Shown: piece after piece, positions 23,986 through 34,709 of the stretch
How positions within the stretch are numbered: the first letter of the stretch is position 1
How the letters are laid out: each line of letters opens with the position of its first letter
Source of the DNA: Isoetes taiwanensis
Taxonomy: Eukaryota > Streptophyta > Lycopodiopsida > Isoetales > Isoetaceae
Direction of reading: 5' to 3'
Length of the DNA stretch: 64,000 nt
NCBI GenBank assembly: GCA_021234155.1
Contig: JAJEKV010000015.1
Coordinates: 466,852-530,851 of the forward strand
The notes under the pieces: generated by a model
Told to the model about the DNA's origin: nothing
The model's input: the letters and a program-made list of their open reading frames with translations, nothing else
Database searches by the model: none
Translations under genes and position numbers: made by a program

Positions 23986-25395
23986 ATGCATAATGTTCGC
24001 CGTCGTGGTTATGGGCGGATCTTCTTCTCATCACCACCACCAAGAGACGGAAAAAGGACCTCGCATCCAAAGGGAAGACGAAGAGCGGGAACTCCGAGAT
24101 ATCAACGAGGCGATAACCCTCAAGATAGGTGGAATGCCTTGCAATTCGGGATGTCGCCCGCAAATGGAGATTGCGCCAGTCGTTGAACAAAGTAGGCGGA
24201 GGTCCGCCCCCCATGACCCTCCACGCCATAGCTCATACACTCCTTCGTAATTCAATCTTGGGGCCGCTCCCGAGCACGAGGAGAATGAACCCCCACGGCG
24301 AGCGCCGACCGCCGCCCACGCCGAGTGGACGCAATTCCTCTTCAAGCTCATTAAAGATCGTGCACCACCGCACCACCTCCACGAAGGCATCTCTTTCAAT
24401 ATGAGTGAGTTCATCTTGAATTATGCCCTTTTTGTTCACTAACACATATTCATATGTTAGTCGTATGTTGAGTGTAGTAGCAAGAGTTGCCGCGCCACAA
24501 AGACCGCAGATGGCGACAATTTTTGGAAGATGGCTAATAATGTCACAAATAGCGTTTGCCATAACGTCCACAAGGGTGACTGAACTCTGAGCCTATGATG
24601 AGGAAAAAGAGAGGATCAAGGAGATTTTAGAAGCGTAATATCCCGAGCTCAAGTCGAGAGATCTCATGGAGGGAGCTTTGTTCAAAGCAGTGGTAAACAT
24701 GTTAAATCCACTGTGTATTAGGCTCTTTTCGCTCTTCATTATAACCTCATTGTACTCATATTTTATTTATATTTTGCGAGGTAATCGTAAGAAGCAAAAA
24801 AAGATCTTGCCAAAGCTACAGAGTCCCGATAGAGGAAGTGGCACGTTTATCCGGGTTGACTAATGAGGCATTTCAAGTACATCATCTCTCCCATGAGTCG
24901 TGATAATTAGATGATGCCATGTGGACTAAGTCCTTGTATTGCATTGTAGTGTTTGAAGGCCAACATATTATCAAAGAAAGGGGAAGCTAGAACAAAGGCA
25001 AATACCGACGCGGTACGACGAAGCAAGTGGCGGCACCATAGTGCCAATAAGACCGGTCCGGGCGGTTATGGCTTTCCGGATAAGCTATTTGTAAGTATAA
25101 ATTTGGTTTATAATGTAGGTTCTCGAGTTGAACACTAACATTAGTTTTGGTGCTCATTCTCACTAGGCGTCATTTGCTGGTCGCCCGGCTGCTAAAGATG
25201 AACGCGAAAGGGCCTTCAAACAAGGCAGTCATGCGGCCATCGCGTACGCCACTGCGCGTGAAAGGGGGGATGAAGTGTGTATCATTCATTAGATAATTAT
25301 TTGTGACTACAATGAACTAATTGTTGCGATACAATATAATGCAGGTAAATGAAGACGAAGCCAATGAAGAAGAAGAAGAAGAGAGCAACAACTAA
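23986..25395 (+). pseudogene. Second CACTA gene, Transposase_24-like, multi-exon, decayed
   Basis: The best-preserved part is the 3' end. An exon ending at 25,090 reads ARTKANTDAVRRSKWRHHSA then NKTGPGGYGF and stops at a GTAAGT donor. The next exon (25,167-25,274, exactly 36 codons) reads FAGRPAAKDERERAFKQGSH and IAYATARERGDE. The last exon (25,345-25,395) reads VNEDEAN, six glutamates, SNN and stop. The splice sites keep frame. The basic RSK-x-HHSANK-x-GPGGY pattern resembles the conserved core of plant En/Spm Transposase_24 proteins. Upstream pieces include EWTQFLFKLIKDRAPPHH (about 24,320). Stops and frame changes upstream suggest decay. It sits just inside the CACTA terminus at 26,358, the expected place for an accessory CACTA gene. 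Confidence 0.45.
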
Positions 25396-25407
25396 AGACT
25401 TAATATA

Positions 25408-26358
25408 TTTTGTAATGTGCAAATTACATTGTGAAATATATTAATTGAATTCAATTTAAATTTTTTATGCTTTGTTCTTATTATTTGTGATTTTTTTGTT
25501 ATGTTAATTTTATGCTCGATTCTATTTTTTTATTCTTAGATTTATTAAACATTTAATTACATATTAAACAATAATGCTTATCTACCATTAATATAATTTA
25601 ATCAATATTTGTTTCTATTTTTCGAATTTTTAAATTTTTAAATATTTATTCTCGATTTATTTTGTTCATATTTAATATTTATTAATACTATTAATATTAT
25701 TGATAATATTAATATTAATAAATATTACTAAATATTTATTTATATTAAATATTTGTTAATTTTGCATATGAATATTAACTGTCCGTTAAATCATATTGAA
25801 TAATATTAAATAAATATTTTTTTTTATCAAAATTCTTTAATCGTCGTTGAACGACGTTGTGCAAGCGGGTCGCCACGCCGCCAGGCGCCGTTGAACGACG
25901 CCGTCGCGCGGCGCCGTGCCGCCAGAAGTCCGACCCACGCGGCCGGGCAGTGTCGCACGCCGACAACGCCGTTGAACGACGTTCCACACGCCGCAGCCCG
26001 CGTCGGCCGCTTACGCTACCGGGCAACGCCACCCGGACTGGACATGATGACGTGTACTTTTCGCCGTTGAACGACGTTGCGGGGTCATCCGCCACGCCCG
26101 GCCGCCGCTACCGGGCGCGGTCACTCTGGCAGCGGTGCCGTGGTCGACCCACGCAATGCGAACGACGTTGAACGACGCCATGTCGCCGCTAAAGACGCCG
26201 CAGCTTGCGGCGCGTATAGCGACGCGATAAACGCCGTACATCGACGATCCGACGTCGAAATAGACGTCGTTTATCGACGTCTCGACGTCGATCATCGACG
26301 TGCAAACGACGTCTGGACGTCGTAATAGACGTCGTAACAGGGCTTTGGTTTTGTAGTG
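25408..26358 (+). mobile_element. CACTA element 3' terminal region and terminal inverted repeat
   Basis: About 430 bp of AT-rich DNA is followed by about 500 bp packed with subterminal motifs and then the terminus. Palindromic motifs of the type CGTCGTTGAACGACG sit at 25,842, 25,886, 25,967, 26,062 and 26,163. Toward the end they become GACGTCGTTTATCGACG and GACGTCGTAATAGACGTCG. The terminus, 26,338-26,358, is GGTTTTGTAGTG at its end, which on the other strand starts CACTACAAAACC. That is the diagnostic CACTA signature. No matching 5' terminus is in the window, so the element starts before position 1 or has lost that end. Confidence 0.85.
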
Positions 26359-28079
26359 ACTCACACATCCAATACCATGTCGAGGTAGCAATCACAATCC
26401 CACATGTCGAGGAAATCAGTGCTTGGATGTCATATTGATGTAGATCCAACACCTATGTACTTCATCTGTTATGCCAACACTGCTCCATGACATAGCCATA
26501 CTCAAAAGCCCTCTTAAGCTTTCGATGACTCTCTTGGCCATGTCTTACCTTTAAAAGTTCCATCTCATTGTAACGGACCCATGGAGACCGCTCGAGTAGA
26601 TCTGGGTGTCGCGTTCCCGAGACACCGGCATAAATAGGTAGAAGCGATTACTCATAAACGTCTAGACGATTTTGCCCAGTTGGTTAAGGGCATGTCGGTT
26701 AGGAACGTTACATAGATGGAATGATATATTTCTTTGACCACACACGTAAATAAATTGGAATTATACCAACATGTTTTCTTCTATGCCTTCTCAATCTTAG
26801 AACATGGCCCAAAACACAAGTTCTTTGTTAACGAATAATTGAATTCTAACAGATGGTCCACATACACGTCACAACCCCAACTATTTATCATCATTTGATA
26901 TGTCTCAAATTGATATTCCTGGTCCATGTATACTCTTTGCAACTCTTGACATGCTGAATGGAGGGATGCCCATGAGGTATTTAAGAAGTGGGTCGTCCTT
27001 GAGCACTCATAGTATTACCTATATTGACGTCGCTTTTGCATGGTAAGAAATATAGGGCACGAACTAATGTCAGGTTAAGCACAGATTAAAATAAACCAGA
27101 TTGGAGCAATTAAAGGAATGTGGTCAAATAATGCGACAAGCTCATAACCCATACATGGACATTTCAAGCATTTTTAAACATAACGAGGAATATCTATGGA
27201 GCAATAAAAATGGAATTAGGTTGAGAAACCATTATAAAGTGTAGTAGTAAGAGAGCATATTTTGAGAATTTTTATAAAGAATAAGTATGCATGCAATTAT
27301 GTCGTGCCCTATAGCATGGCAAAGTTCCTCTATGGATTAAGTTCTGGATCTTGGTTGTAATGCTTGTTTGCTTCCGATATTCAACATCCACTTCTCTGGG
27401 GTACTTCGATGCAAGAGGTCGATGCAGTTGAAAAAATGGCCAGGCATTTCGATTTGTTTAAGTAAACTTGCAACTTTGGTTTTGGTGAAAGGCACAAAGA
27501 CTAAACAGAGCAACAGATGCTTCTGCCCGGTTCCAACATCAGAGGAACCGGTCGCCATCTATAAATAATATAAAGGTAATTTCTCCCCTTTATTTCTTGC
27601 AAGCTGAACTTTGAATGTGAAACTGACCATTTCCCTTGTTTTGAGCAGAATTTGAGGTGAAGCTGCTAATCAAGCATGTAAAGATAATGCCACGGTACTC
27701 CCCTTCTCGACTTTTTAAATAATCAGGCTGGAACTTGTGAGCATAACTGTTCAGACAGATACCATGAATGTCTAATGTTTTGAACGTTAAGAAAAATATT
27801 TTAAACCTTAATGTTTGAACCTTAAATATTTTAGGCACTGAAATAAAATTAATTTGATGTTTTGAACCTTAAGTAAAACCTAGGTAATATTTTGAACGTT
27901 ATGTTTTAATCTAATGTTAGAATGTGGATTGCAATTTAATAATATTATGCCTTATGGACCTATTTGGGTTCGATTCCCAAAAGGCTATCTTAAAAGAAAA
28001 CAAGAACAAGAAAAATATGCCTTTGTTATTTAAAAGATAAGATAAGATAAGATAATGCCACGTGTCGATATTTAATTGA
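26359..28079. other. Gene-poor spacer
   Basis: Low-complexity and unique plant-like DNA. An ORF pair at 27,337-27,568 is open on both strands and unrecognised. An imperfect TTTTGAACGTTAA-type repeat lies at 27,770-27,910. A box-B-like GGGTTCGATTCCC at 27,967 has no matching box A. A short (GATAA)n run is at about 28,035-28,057. Confidence 0.4.
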
Positions 28080-28370
28080 TAATGCTTTTTTATTTTGGAA
28101 TATGCACGAAAAACACATGTAGATATTCTTTAGAACCATGTGTCTTTTTTTTGGATGCACCACATTTAAAAATTATTTTAAAAAACCACATGTGGATATT
28201 TTGTTAAACCACATGTTATTATTTGATAGAAACAACACTTAAAAACAACTACTATCCACGTGAATATTCTGTGAAACCACATGTTGTTTTGTCGATATAA
28301 ACAACACGTAAAAACTACTACTACTTTAAGATACTACATGTGGATATTTTTATAAACCACACGCGGATTG
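28080..28370. repeat. Degenerate repeats around ACCACATGTGGATATTT
   Basis: At least three imperfect copies of about 78-90 bp share CACATGTGGATATTTT, AAACCACATGTT and AACAACAC-TAAAAAC. The CACATGTG core is palindromic. No gene is seen. Confidence 0.6.
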
Positions 28371-28434
28371 AATTTTATTAAAAGACTGTCAATTTTCTAC
28401 GCATAGACTTTTAGATAAAAACTACAAGTTGTTT

Positions 28435-29018
28435 CTAGCATTTTCGGATAATACTATGGATGGTCTTCAGGTGTTGTTTTTTGGCAAAAAAAAACAGCAC
28501 AAAACTACACATAGAGCCAAATTTGGGGTTATAGTATTGTCTTCCTCTGTTTTCAACTTCGAGCTTGAAAACGTAGGCCACTTGCTTTCTCTTTATGCAT
28601 TTAAGTAACTTCTTACTAGACATGCATTGCATGATTCGGGTAACTTCTTTACCTGTTATCTCAATGATTTTTCCATTTGGTGCCATTAAGGCTACTTTCT
28701 GCTTCTCGCAATCAATTATAGCACCGGCCGGACCAAGGTATTCCATTCCTATGATCAGGTCATTTTTGCCAATGTTCATGACCTCTGCTCCCATTCCAAT
28801 GTTGATGCCAGGCAAGTCTATATTGAAATTGATCATTTTTTTGTTGTGTATCGGATTGTCCCACTTGCCAACACTACTGGCCTCGGTTTGGATTTCAAGG
28901 GTTTCAGCTTCAACATTTCTACCATTCTTGGGGAAGCAAAATTATGGGTACTCCTTGTATCTATCAACACTATGAAATATTTGGCTTTGACTTTCTCTAT
29001 TGTTGACAGAGGACCCAT
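28435..29018 (-). pseudogene. Ty3/Gypsy retrotransposon aspartic protease fragment
   Basis: Reading leftward from 29,018, the frame gives KYFIVLIDTRSTHNFASPRM, then KKMINFNIDLPGINIGMGAE, then NDLIIGMEYLGPAGAIIDCE, and ends at a stop at 28,435. This is the order seen in plant Gypsy proteases: catalytic D-S/T-G loop, then the LG-M-x-WL hydrophobic strand and IDC. The active-site triad DTG has become DTR (AGG for GGG), so it cannot work as a protease. No reverse transcriptase, integrase or LTR is recognised on either side, so this is an isolated remnant of the polyprotein. Confidence 0.8.
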
Positions 29019-29135
29019 GTAGTAGTCGATGCTAGATGGGGGATTTTTCGTGGAGTATACGGCGGGGCGTCATATACTTGCGGGGATTGTCACAAATATT
29101 AGATCACCGATATGGTGAGCACCTCACTAAGTTCC

Positions 29136-29418
29136 AGACCATGGTTCGTGGCCTACCACAAACTCGATTGATAATTCCGTTTCTTTTTTAGCTATGGTAG
29201 GTAGATATCTCATTTGGGTGTTTCATAAAGATGTTAGGATAAAGGGCATGCCTCAAACCATGTTGTTTAAGTACCTTGTCTTGCCAATGTCAAATTACTA
29301 GTAACGCCTTACGAAATTGCCAAACCATGGTCTGTGGCCTACCACAAACTCGATAGATAATTCCCTTTCTTTATTTAGCTACAGTAGGTATATCAAGCAT
29401 CTCATTTGGGTGTTTGAT
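29136..29418. repeat. Tandem duplication, period about 185 bp
   Basis: Two copies of a block starting ACCATGG then TGTGGCCTACCACAAACTCGA lie at about 29,136-29,223 and 29,321-29,418. Both end CTCATTTGGGTGTTT. No coding content is seen. Confidence 0.75.
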
Positions 29419-30183
29419 CATGACTAGAAAAATTTAATGGCTTTTAAAAAAACAACTTTCAAAATGTTTTTATTCATTGAATTTTGCCCCTTGCACCAAT
29501 GGGCCTATGTATAGGGGTCTCAATGCCATGACATGGCAAGGACCCCTTGCCAAGGAATTTTCTAGCAATGGAGGAACCCTGATGGCATGCACCTTTGCCT
29601 TCCTCTAGCTAAAATTGCAAGATTGTTAACATGACCTTATGGAAACATCACGGAGATGCTCGTGGTTAGAGCTTTACCTTGCCTTTACGCAGATACCATG
29701 TTTCTTTGGCATCGTAAGCCTATAGAAATCTGTTCAGTATACAACCCCATTTTGACATACCACGTGATATAAAATCAAGTCTACTTTTCAACCTCAAATT
29801 ATCTAAGTGCATTTATTCCACAAAGATGCTAGGCTCCTTTGGTTGACAAATAAGTAGAGGGACGAGATGTTAGAAGGGTGGTTATAAATATCTCAAATTC
29901 TAGTAGCTATGTTTCGAATTGTAGATTATTGCTAGCTAAAACTACTTACTTCGATTGTAGATAATGCACAACTGGGTGCATTAATGCTAAGAAGAATGAA
30001 CCTTAGTGTATATTCCATGTGCACAACTGGGTTCTAGTTTGAAGAAAATACCTTTGCTACTGGTTGGCGGGTATGGAAGAGCACAATGGTACCAAGTAAG
30101 TTACTATCCCACATTGTTCTTTTGATTGAAAGTCGAGGCTTCAATATTTCCACATGTCAATTAGGATTTCCCTAAAGTAAAAG
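29419..30183. other. Gene-free spacer
   Basis: I see no ORF, RNA gene or clear repeat here. Confidence 0.4.
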
Positions 30184-30374
30184 ACCATGGAGATACTGAT
30201 AGGATCGCACAAGGGGATCTAGCTGAGAGATATAGAGAGAGAGCATGACAGAGAGAAAGAGAGCGCTATGAAAATTTGAATGAGGATAGAGAGAGAATAC
30301 GAGAAAGAGCTAGGGAAAGTGCAAGACAACGGCGAGCTAGAGAGCAGAAGAAAGAAATGCAGAACACACAACTA
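30184..30374 (+). pseudogene. Arg/Glu-rich ORF, possible Helitron N-terminal region, left part
   Basis: The frame reads DRIAQGDLAERYRERA, a stop, QRERERYENLNEDRERIRER, then ARESARQRRAREQKKEMQN. Helitron and some other eukaryotic transposase proteins often begin with a repeated R-E-R-x-R-Y-x-N-L-x-x-E-x-R pattern of this kind. A very similar pattern resumes at 31,370 after a LINE fragment, suggesting one ORF split by a LINE insertion. No helicase or Rep domain follows, so the Helitron assignment is tentative. Confidence 0.35.
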
Positions 30375-30426
30375 TAGTTGTGGCTCAGCAAAATAGTACT
30401 GCAAATTTGATTAGCTCGACTGAAGA

Positions 30427-31365
30427 GTGTTGACAGTTACAAATATTTGGGAATTGACTTTAGTTCCGATTATAACTGGAAAGCATGTGTCAGCAGGCGG
30501 GTGGCAGGGGGCAAACAGGCGCTCTATAGCATGCTGGCCAAGTGCTCATTGGGGGCTCAAGAAAATCCTGTTCAAAACATTGGTACAGTCGGTGGTCTTA
30601 TATGGCATGCCAATTTGGGGACCGAGTATCTCGACAAAGCTATGGAACCAAGTTGAGCAGATCCAGCGGACTTTCCTGAGATATGAGATGGGTATTAAAA
30701 ACCAAATTCCATATGTAATCATACTGGCTGAATTAGGTATGTTCCCTCTGGAATTAAAAGCATTGTTTCAATCCATAAACTATATGAATAGGCTAACAGA
30801 ACAACCAGAGCATAGGCTGGCGCATTTGGCTCAGATCCAGGTTGGTTAAATGACTTGAAAAGATGGGGCATCAATGAGCTAAACTGGCCGCATAACAAGG
30901 ATGAGGCGCGCTCCTTATTAGAGAAGCTTGCCATTGAGCATTTATGGGCAAATCCAGGTAGCAGGATGATCCATTATAAAGAACAGGTTAACCAACTGGG
31001 TGAATACAAGAGCCAGGAATACTTGAATGCAAACATCCCCATATCCTTAAAGCAGTTGATGGCCCGCTACAGAACAAACTCACATAGGTTGGAATTGGAA
31101 ATATGCAAGCTATGTAGTATGCACAAAATAGAATATGAGAATCATGTATTCACATCATGTACAGCTTACACAGACATTAGAAACAGATTCAACACAGATT
31201 TTCGTTCTTTGTTTACGCTACCACACATGGTTGTGGGGCAATACATAAGGGCGGTTGACTCACAACGTTCCCTTATACTGAAATGTAAATGACAATGTAT
31301 ACAGGCTCCATGGCCTCTCAGGGCCCAAAGAGAGCTAGATAAATAAATAATTAAATAAAATAAAT
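30427..31365 (+). mobile_element. LINE (non-LTR retrotransposon) 3' end: reverse-transcriptase C-terminus
   Basis: The protein starts in one frame (YKYLGIDFSSDYNWKACVSR then RVAGGKQALYSMLAKCSLG). It shifts frame near 30,555 into KKILFKTLVQSVVLYGMPIW and RTFLRYEMGIKNQIPYVIIL, and is broken by a stop at 30,847. It resumes as DLKRWGINELNWP and ends after a zinc-knuckle-like CKLCSMHKIEYENHVFTSC (stop at 31,292). YLGI-F, LYG-x-x-IW and Y-x-x-x-x-ELG are typical of the connection region after the catalytic core of plant LINE reverse transcriptases. A TAAA-rich tail (about 31,337-31,365) marks the 3' end. The 5' part, with the catalytic YADD, is absent (5' truncation). Confidence 0.85.
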
Positions 31366-31369
31366 GTAG

Positions 31370-31573
31370 TTGAAGAAGGTACAGAACGAAGACGGTATAC
31401 GAGAAGGGTATACCAACTTATCAAAAAAGGATAGGGACATATGTCAGAGAGAAAGAGAATGTTACGCAAACCTATTGGACATGGATCGAATACGATGTGG
31501 AAGCGTAGAATGCTATGCAGCACTATCGGAGGATGATACAGAGAGCATACGACGAAGAAAGGTAGAATGCTAA
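31370..31573 (+). pseudogene. Arg/Glu-rich ORF, possible Helitron N-terminal region, right part
   Basis: The frame reads REGYTNLSKKDRDICQRERE, CYANLLDMDRIRCGSVECYA then ALSEDDTESIRRRKVEC and a stop. It repeats the same unit (x-Y-x-N-L-x-x-x-D-R-x-x-x-x-R-R) seen at 30,184-30,374. A GAAGAA...CAGAAC motif occurs on both sides of the intervening LINE (about 30,347 and 31,374), which may be a decayed target-site duplication. Confidence 0.35.
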
Positions 31574-32922
31574 GCAAGTACAATTGAGCATGTTAAATCT
31601 AAAATGGGAGACAGGGCTAAAGAGCGCTCAGGGCGATCCCACTTTATACATGTACCACAAAGAGATGCAACCTTTGAAACTATGGATATTATATCAACAT
31701 CGTCAAGCCAAACATAGATTCAGCCAAACATAGATTCAAGCAAATGGTACAGAAGTAGCACCAAGAACGTCCGCACATTGACAAGCTCGTGCACAACACA
31801 TGAACTTGGCCATACGCCAAAGTTACGTCACGTGCACATGGAATAAGAGGTGCACATATTATCAGATTCCCTAAATGTCAAACAAGATGGATTATGTTGC
31901 AACAAAGGGAAATGGTTGTTGTCACCTTTACCCCCTTGCTAATGGCACTATACATGTATAACATACAAGAGTTTGCTGAACTAGCGAGAAAAGTAAGTAA
32001 ACTATTCTACTTCAGTGGAGTAAGCGACAGATTCGTAAATTTAGATTTTTGTTCGTCAGTAACTATTATAGAACGAGCATATCATCGACTAAGGCCTACA
32101 ATGGAAATGGAACATTCGATATATTAGTACATCTCTGACAAATCTGAACAATATGCTCGAGACCAAAGAGTGCCCTTTCAATGGATTGGTATTATCGATT
32201 CAATTCTTAACCAAACTAACCCATTTATTTAAAATCTTCGAACCATGTAAAGCATGCAGTTACTATCAACGTACATTACGGTTCAAGGAGTGGTTGCAAG
32301 CAATGAAATTACAGCCATTGCAAATGTTAATAACAAGCTATCTTAGTTAGTTATTGTTTACGTACAAGCTCAAAGCAGTGGATAAATTTGGTGGGTATCT
32401 CGCCAACCTGAAAAGTATAGTTTAAATCAATCATGTTGATCCGTAGTAATGTACATCTCAGCCCACACTCGTTCTAGCATTGAATAACCCTCCCCGAAAA
32501 AAGCTCTCAAGTTATATCAGCTGATTGATATAATGAAATGTCATCATGTAACCTAGCTGACTGACAAATGAAATATTAACGTATAAAGAGCTAATGAAAC
32601 CTCATGTGACTTTTATTCAATATATGCAGAGACCAGAATATACAAAACACTACTCAAAAATGGAAACTCATTACAAACATGAAAACAGCTCTAGGGTCAT
32701 CTCCAAATGAACAAATCCCAATGTTGGGGATATCAAACAGTAACACATTTGCCACCTGACATCAAGTGGATTTCTGCAGAAACATGTTAAAGCTTTTCGT
32801 TAATATGAATTTTGCTGCATTCTATAATTGAATTTTACTTAAACCTGGTTAAGTTCCACTGGTTAGTTCCAATTCACCTGACGTTATTTCCTTGCAATGG
32901 ATCTTAACTAGACAGTCCAATC
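31574..32922. other. Spacer downstream of the CFAP20 exons
   Basis: No gene is recognised. Since the CFAP20 gene is on the minus strand, its 3' UTR is expected in the part just left of 32,923. Confidence 0.4.
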
Positions 32923-33745
32923 TTAAATGGTCAAGTTTACCTGGATGGGTAAAAACAGCTTAAATTCTGCTGGAAGTTCCTCTTCTGAATAAAGCCTGTC
33001 AGAAAAATATATTCGACGAATACGACAATTTGCATGAACTTGAATTCGTTGAGTTTCAACATAATTTGTCCCATATGCACGTCTAGTAAAATCAGATAGA
33101 TTGAACTGGATTTGGTTCCAACCGTCATCTAATCTCATTGGCATAGTGCAAATGAAAGGCTTAACACGGGTACCAGACTGGAAACCACAATCCAAAAATC
33201 AACATTTATATTCTAAGGAAGTTTTCAGGTGTCTCTGTTCAATTAGCAGTATTAAGCAGTTATGACTCCCTTTTATCAAATCTACCAATTCCATAATTCT
33301 ATCACCTTTTTTAGATGCAACAAACTCAGGAATCAAAACTATAAATGGCCAACATAAAATGTAGCATATTTTTCATAGCTTCTTCACCCATGAATAGACC
33401 CTTCCTTACACATCCAAGCATGGGACTACTGTATAAGCTACAATATTTGGTATAAGCTACAATATTTGCTTATCATTATCAATCATGAGACTGCAGACTT
33501 TACCTCAAAATTTGAAGCTTTGAAACGGCGACGAACATTTTTATCATCCAACACTTGAACTTCAAATGTGAAGTACTTCTTCATGTTCTTTATAATCATC
33601 ACTAGAAAGGGCAACTTAATGCCCAGTGTGTTCGTATGGCCTAGTGGGCAGCTGATAAAATTGGTACTCACATTCGTTCCCATGAGTTCCAAGACAGTGG
33701 ATTGTATATCTTCATCGGTAAGTCTCTTGATGTGACCATTTACCA
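32923..33745 (-). CDS. CFAP20: CFAP20/BUG22 family protein, two exons, N-terminus not found
   Basis: CFAP20 (BUG22) is a conserved axoneme and basal-body protein that also occurs in land plants. Exon A spans 33,504-33,745 (acceptor TTAG, donor GTAAAG). It reads [20 protein letters not shown], then [19 protein letters not shown] and [18 protein letters not shown]. Exon B spans 32,923-33,177 (acceptor TTTCCAG). It reads [37 protein letters not shown] and [20 protein letters not shown], ending [11 protein letters not shown] and stop. A GTAAAC after LPIQ could instead be a donor to a small last exon. The splice joins keep frame, and there are no internal stops. The usual first 30 or so residues are not found upstream to 36.5 kb, so the gene is partial, or its first exon is distant or diverged. 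Confidence 0.92.
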
Positions 33746-34610
33746 CTAAGAAATATTACTCTACATGTTATATACAGGTTATAATACCATCAATGCAAGG
33801 GAGACAACATCAGATTATAACCATGTTTCAACTTAAAATGTTCAGTTTAGACAGAAAGCCTTGAGGCATAGAATGGATGCTTATACCTGTCTGGTCCCAT
33901 ATATGTAGTGGCTTGCTCCTGCAACCAGTCCGAAACAATAATAACAAAATAAGCATATACAGACTCGTTCAATTTAAAAAGGAAAAGTTCACAAAGATTT
34001 AGCCTACCCGATACTGTAAAGAATAGAAAGAAATCCGGACTGAAAAGCATTTTTGAACATATTGGGATGTCGACCCAAAAATCTGGACAAAACTAACACA
34101 CCTGTACAACCTTCATAAAAAGAACGAATGGTACAATTCAGTAAAGTCAAACACAAACAGACCTGTAGCTACCCATCCCTTAATATAATTAAAAAATGTC
34201 ACGTCGAAAACATTGCAATTGGTTCCTTATTCTCCAGGCTATAGAAAAGAGACTTCTAAGTTTTCAAAACAATAAAGAATATAAGTTCATAGCCAGAACA
34301 AATGAAAATATTAAAAGTACTATGCCAAGTTTTGTTTTCTGTATCATTTATCCACTCTCCCTAGGCACAATAAACCTCCACTTCTTGGAAGCCATCAATT
34401 CAAGAAGACAGACCTTGGCATAAACAGCGTTTGTCCTAGTAATCTAGAAAAGGTGTTGTACTTGCCAATGCTTATGACATTATCAAGGTCTCTGCTTAGC
34501 AAGTTCCAAATGAACTTCCTCAGCAAGGGCAAAGTATTTTTAGGTTTAAAGTATGTAGTTACTTGGGGCCGCCAACATATGCAGAAGTAGAGAAAGGTCT
34601 AAAACAAAAT
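33746..34610. other. Upstream flank or first intron of the CFAP20 gene
   Basis: AT-rich and without a recognisable exon. It was searched on the minus strand for the missing CFAP20 N-terminus without success. Confidence 0.35.
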
Positions 34611-34709
34611 CTGTATAATACCATCCAGAAATTCATGTCAAACCTGTACAATACCATCCAGGAATTCATGTCAAACCTGTACAATACCATCCAGGAATTC
34701 ATGTCAAAC
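34611..34709. repeat. 33-bp minisatellite, three copies
   Basis: Units at 34,611-34,643, 34,644-34,676 and 34,677-34,709 share ATACCATCCAG then AATTCATGTCAAAC. The second and third units are identical; the first differs by two bases. The period of 33 keeps frame, which is why an artificial ORF appears here on each strand. Confidence 0.95.

Noticed and set aside
27960-27985. tRNA gene from GGGTTCGATTCCC
   Set aside because: No D-arm, anticodon arm or matching acceptor stem within 90 bp.
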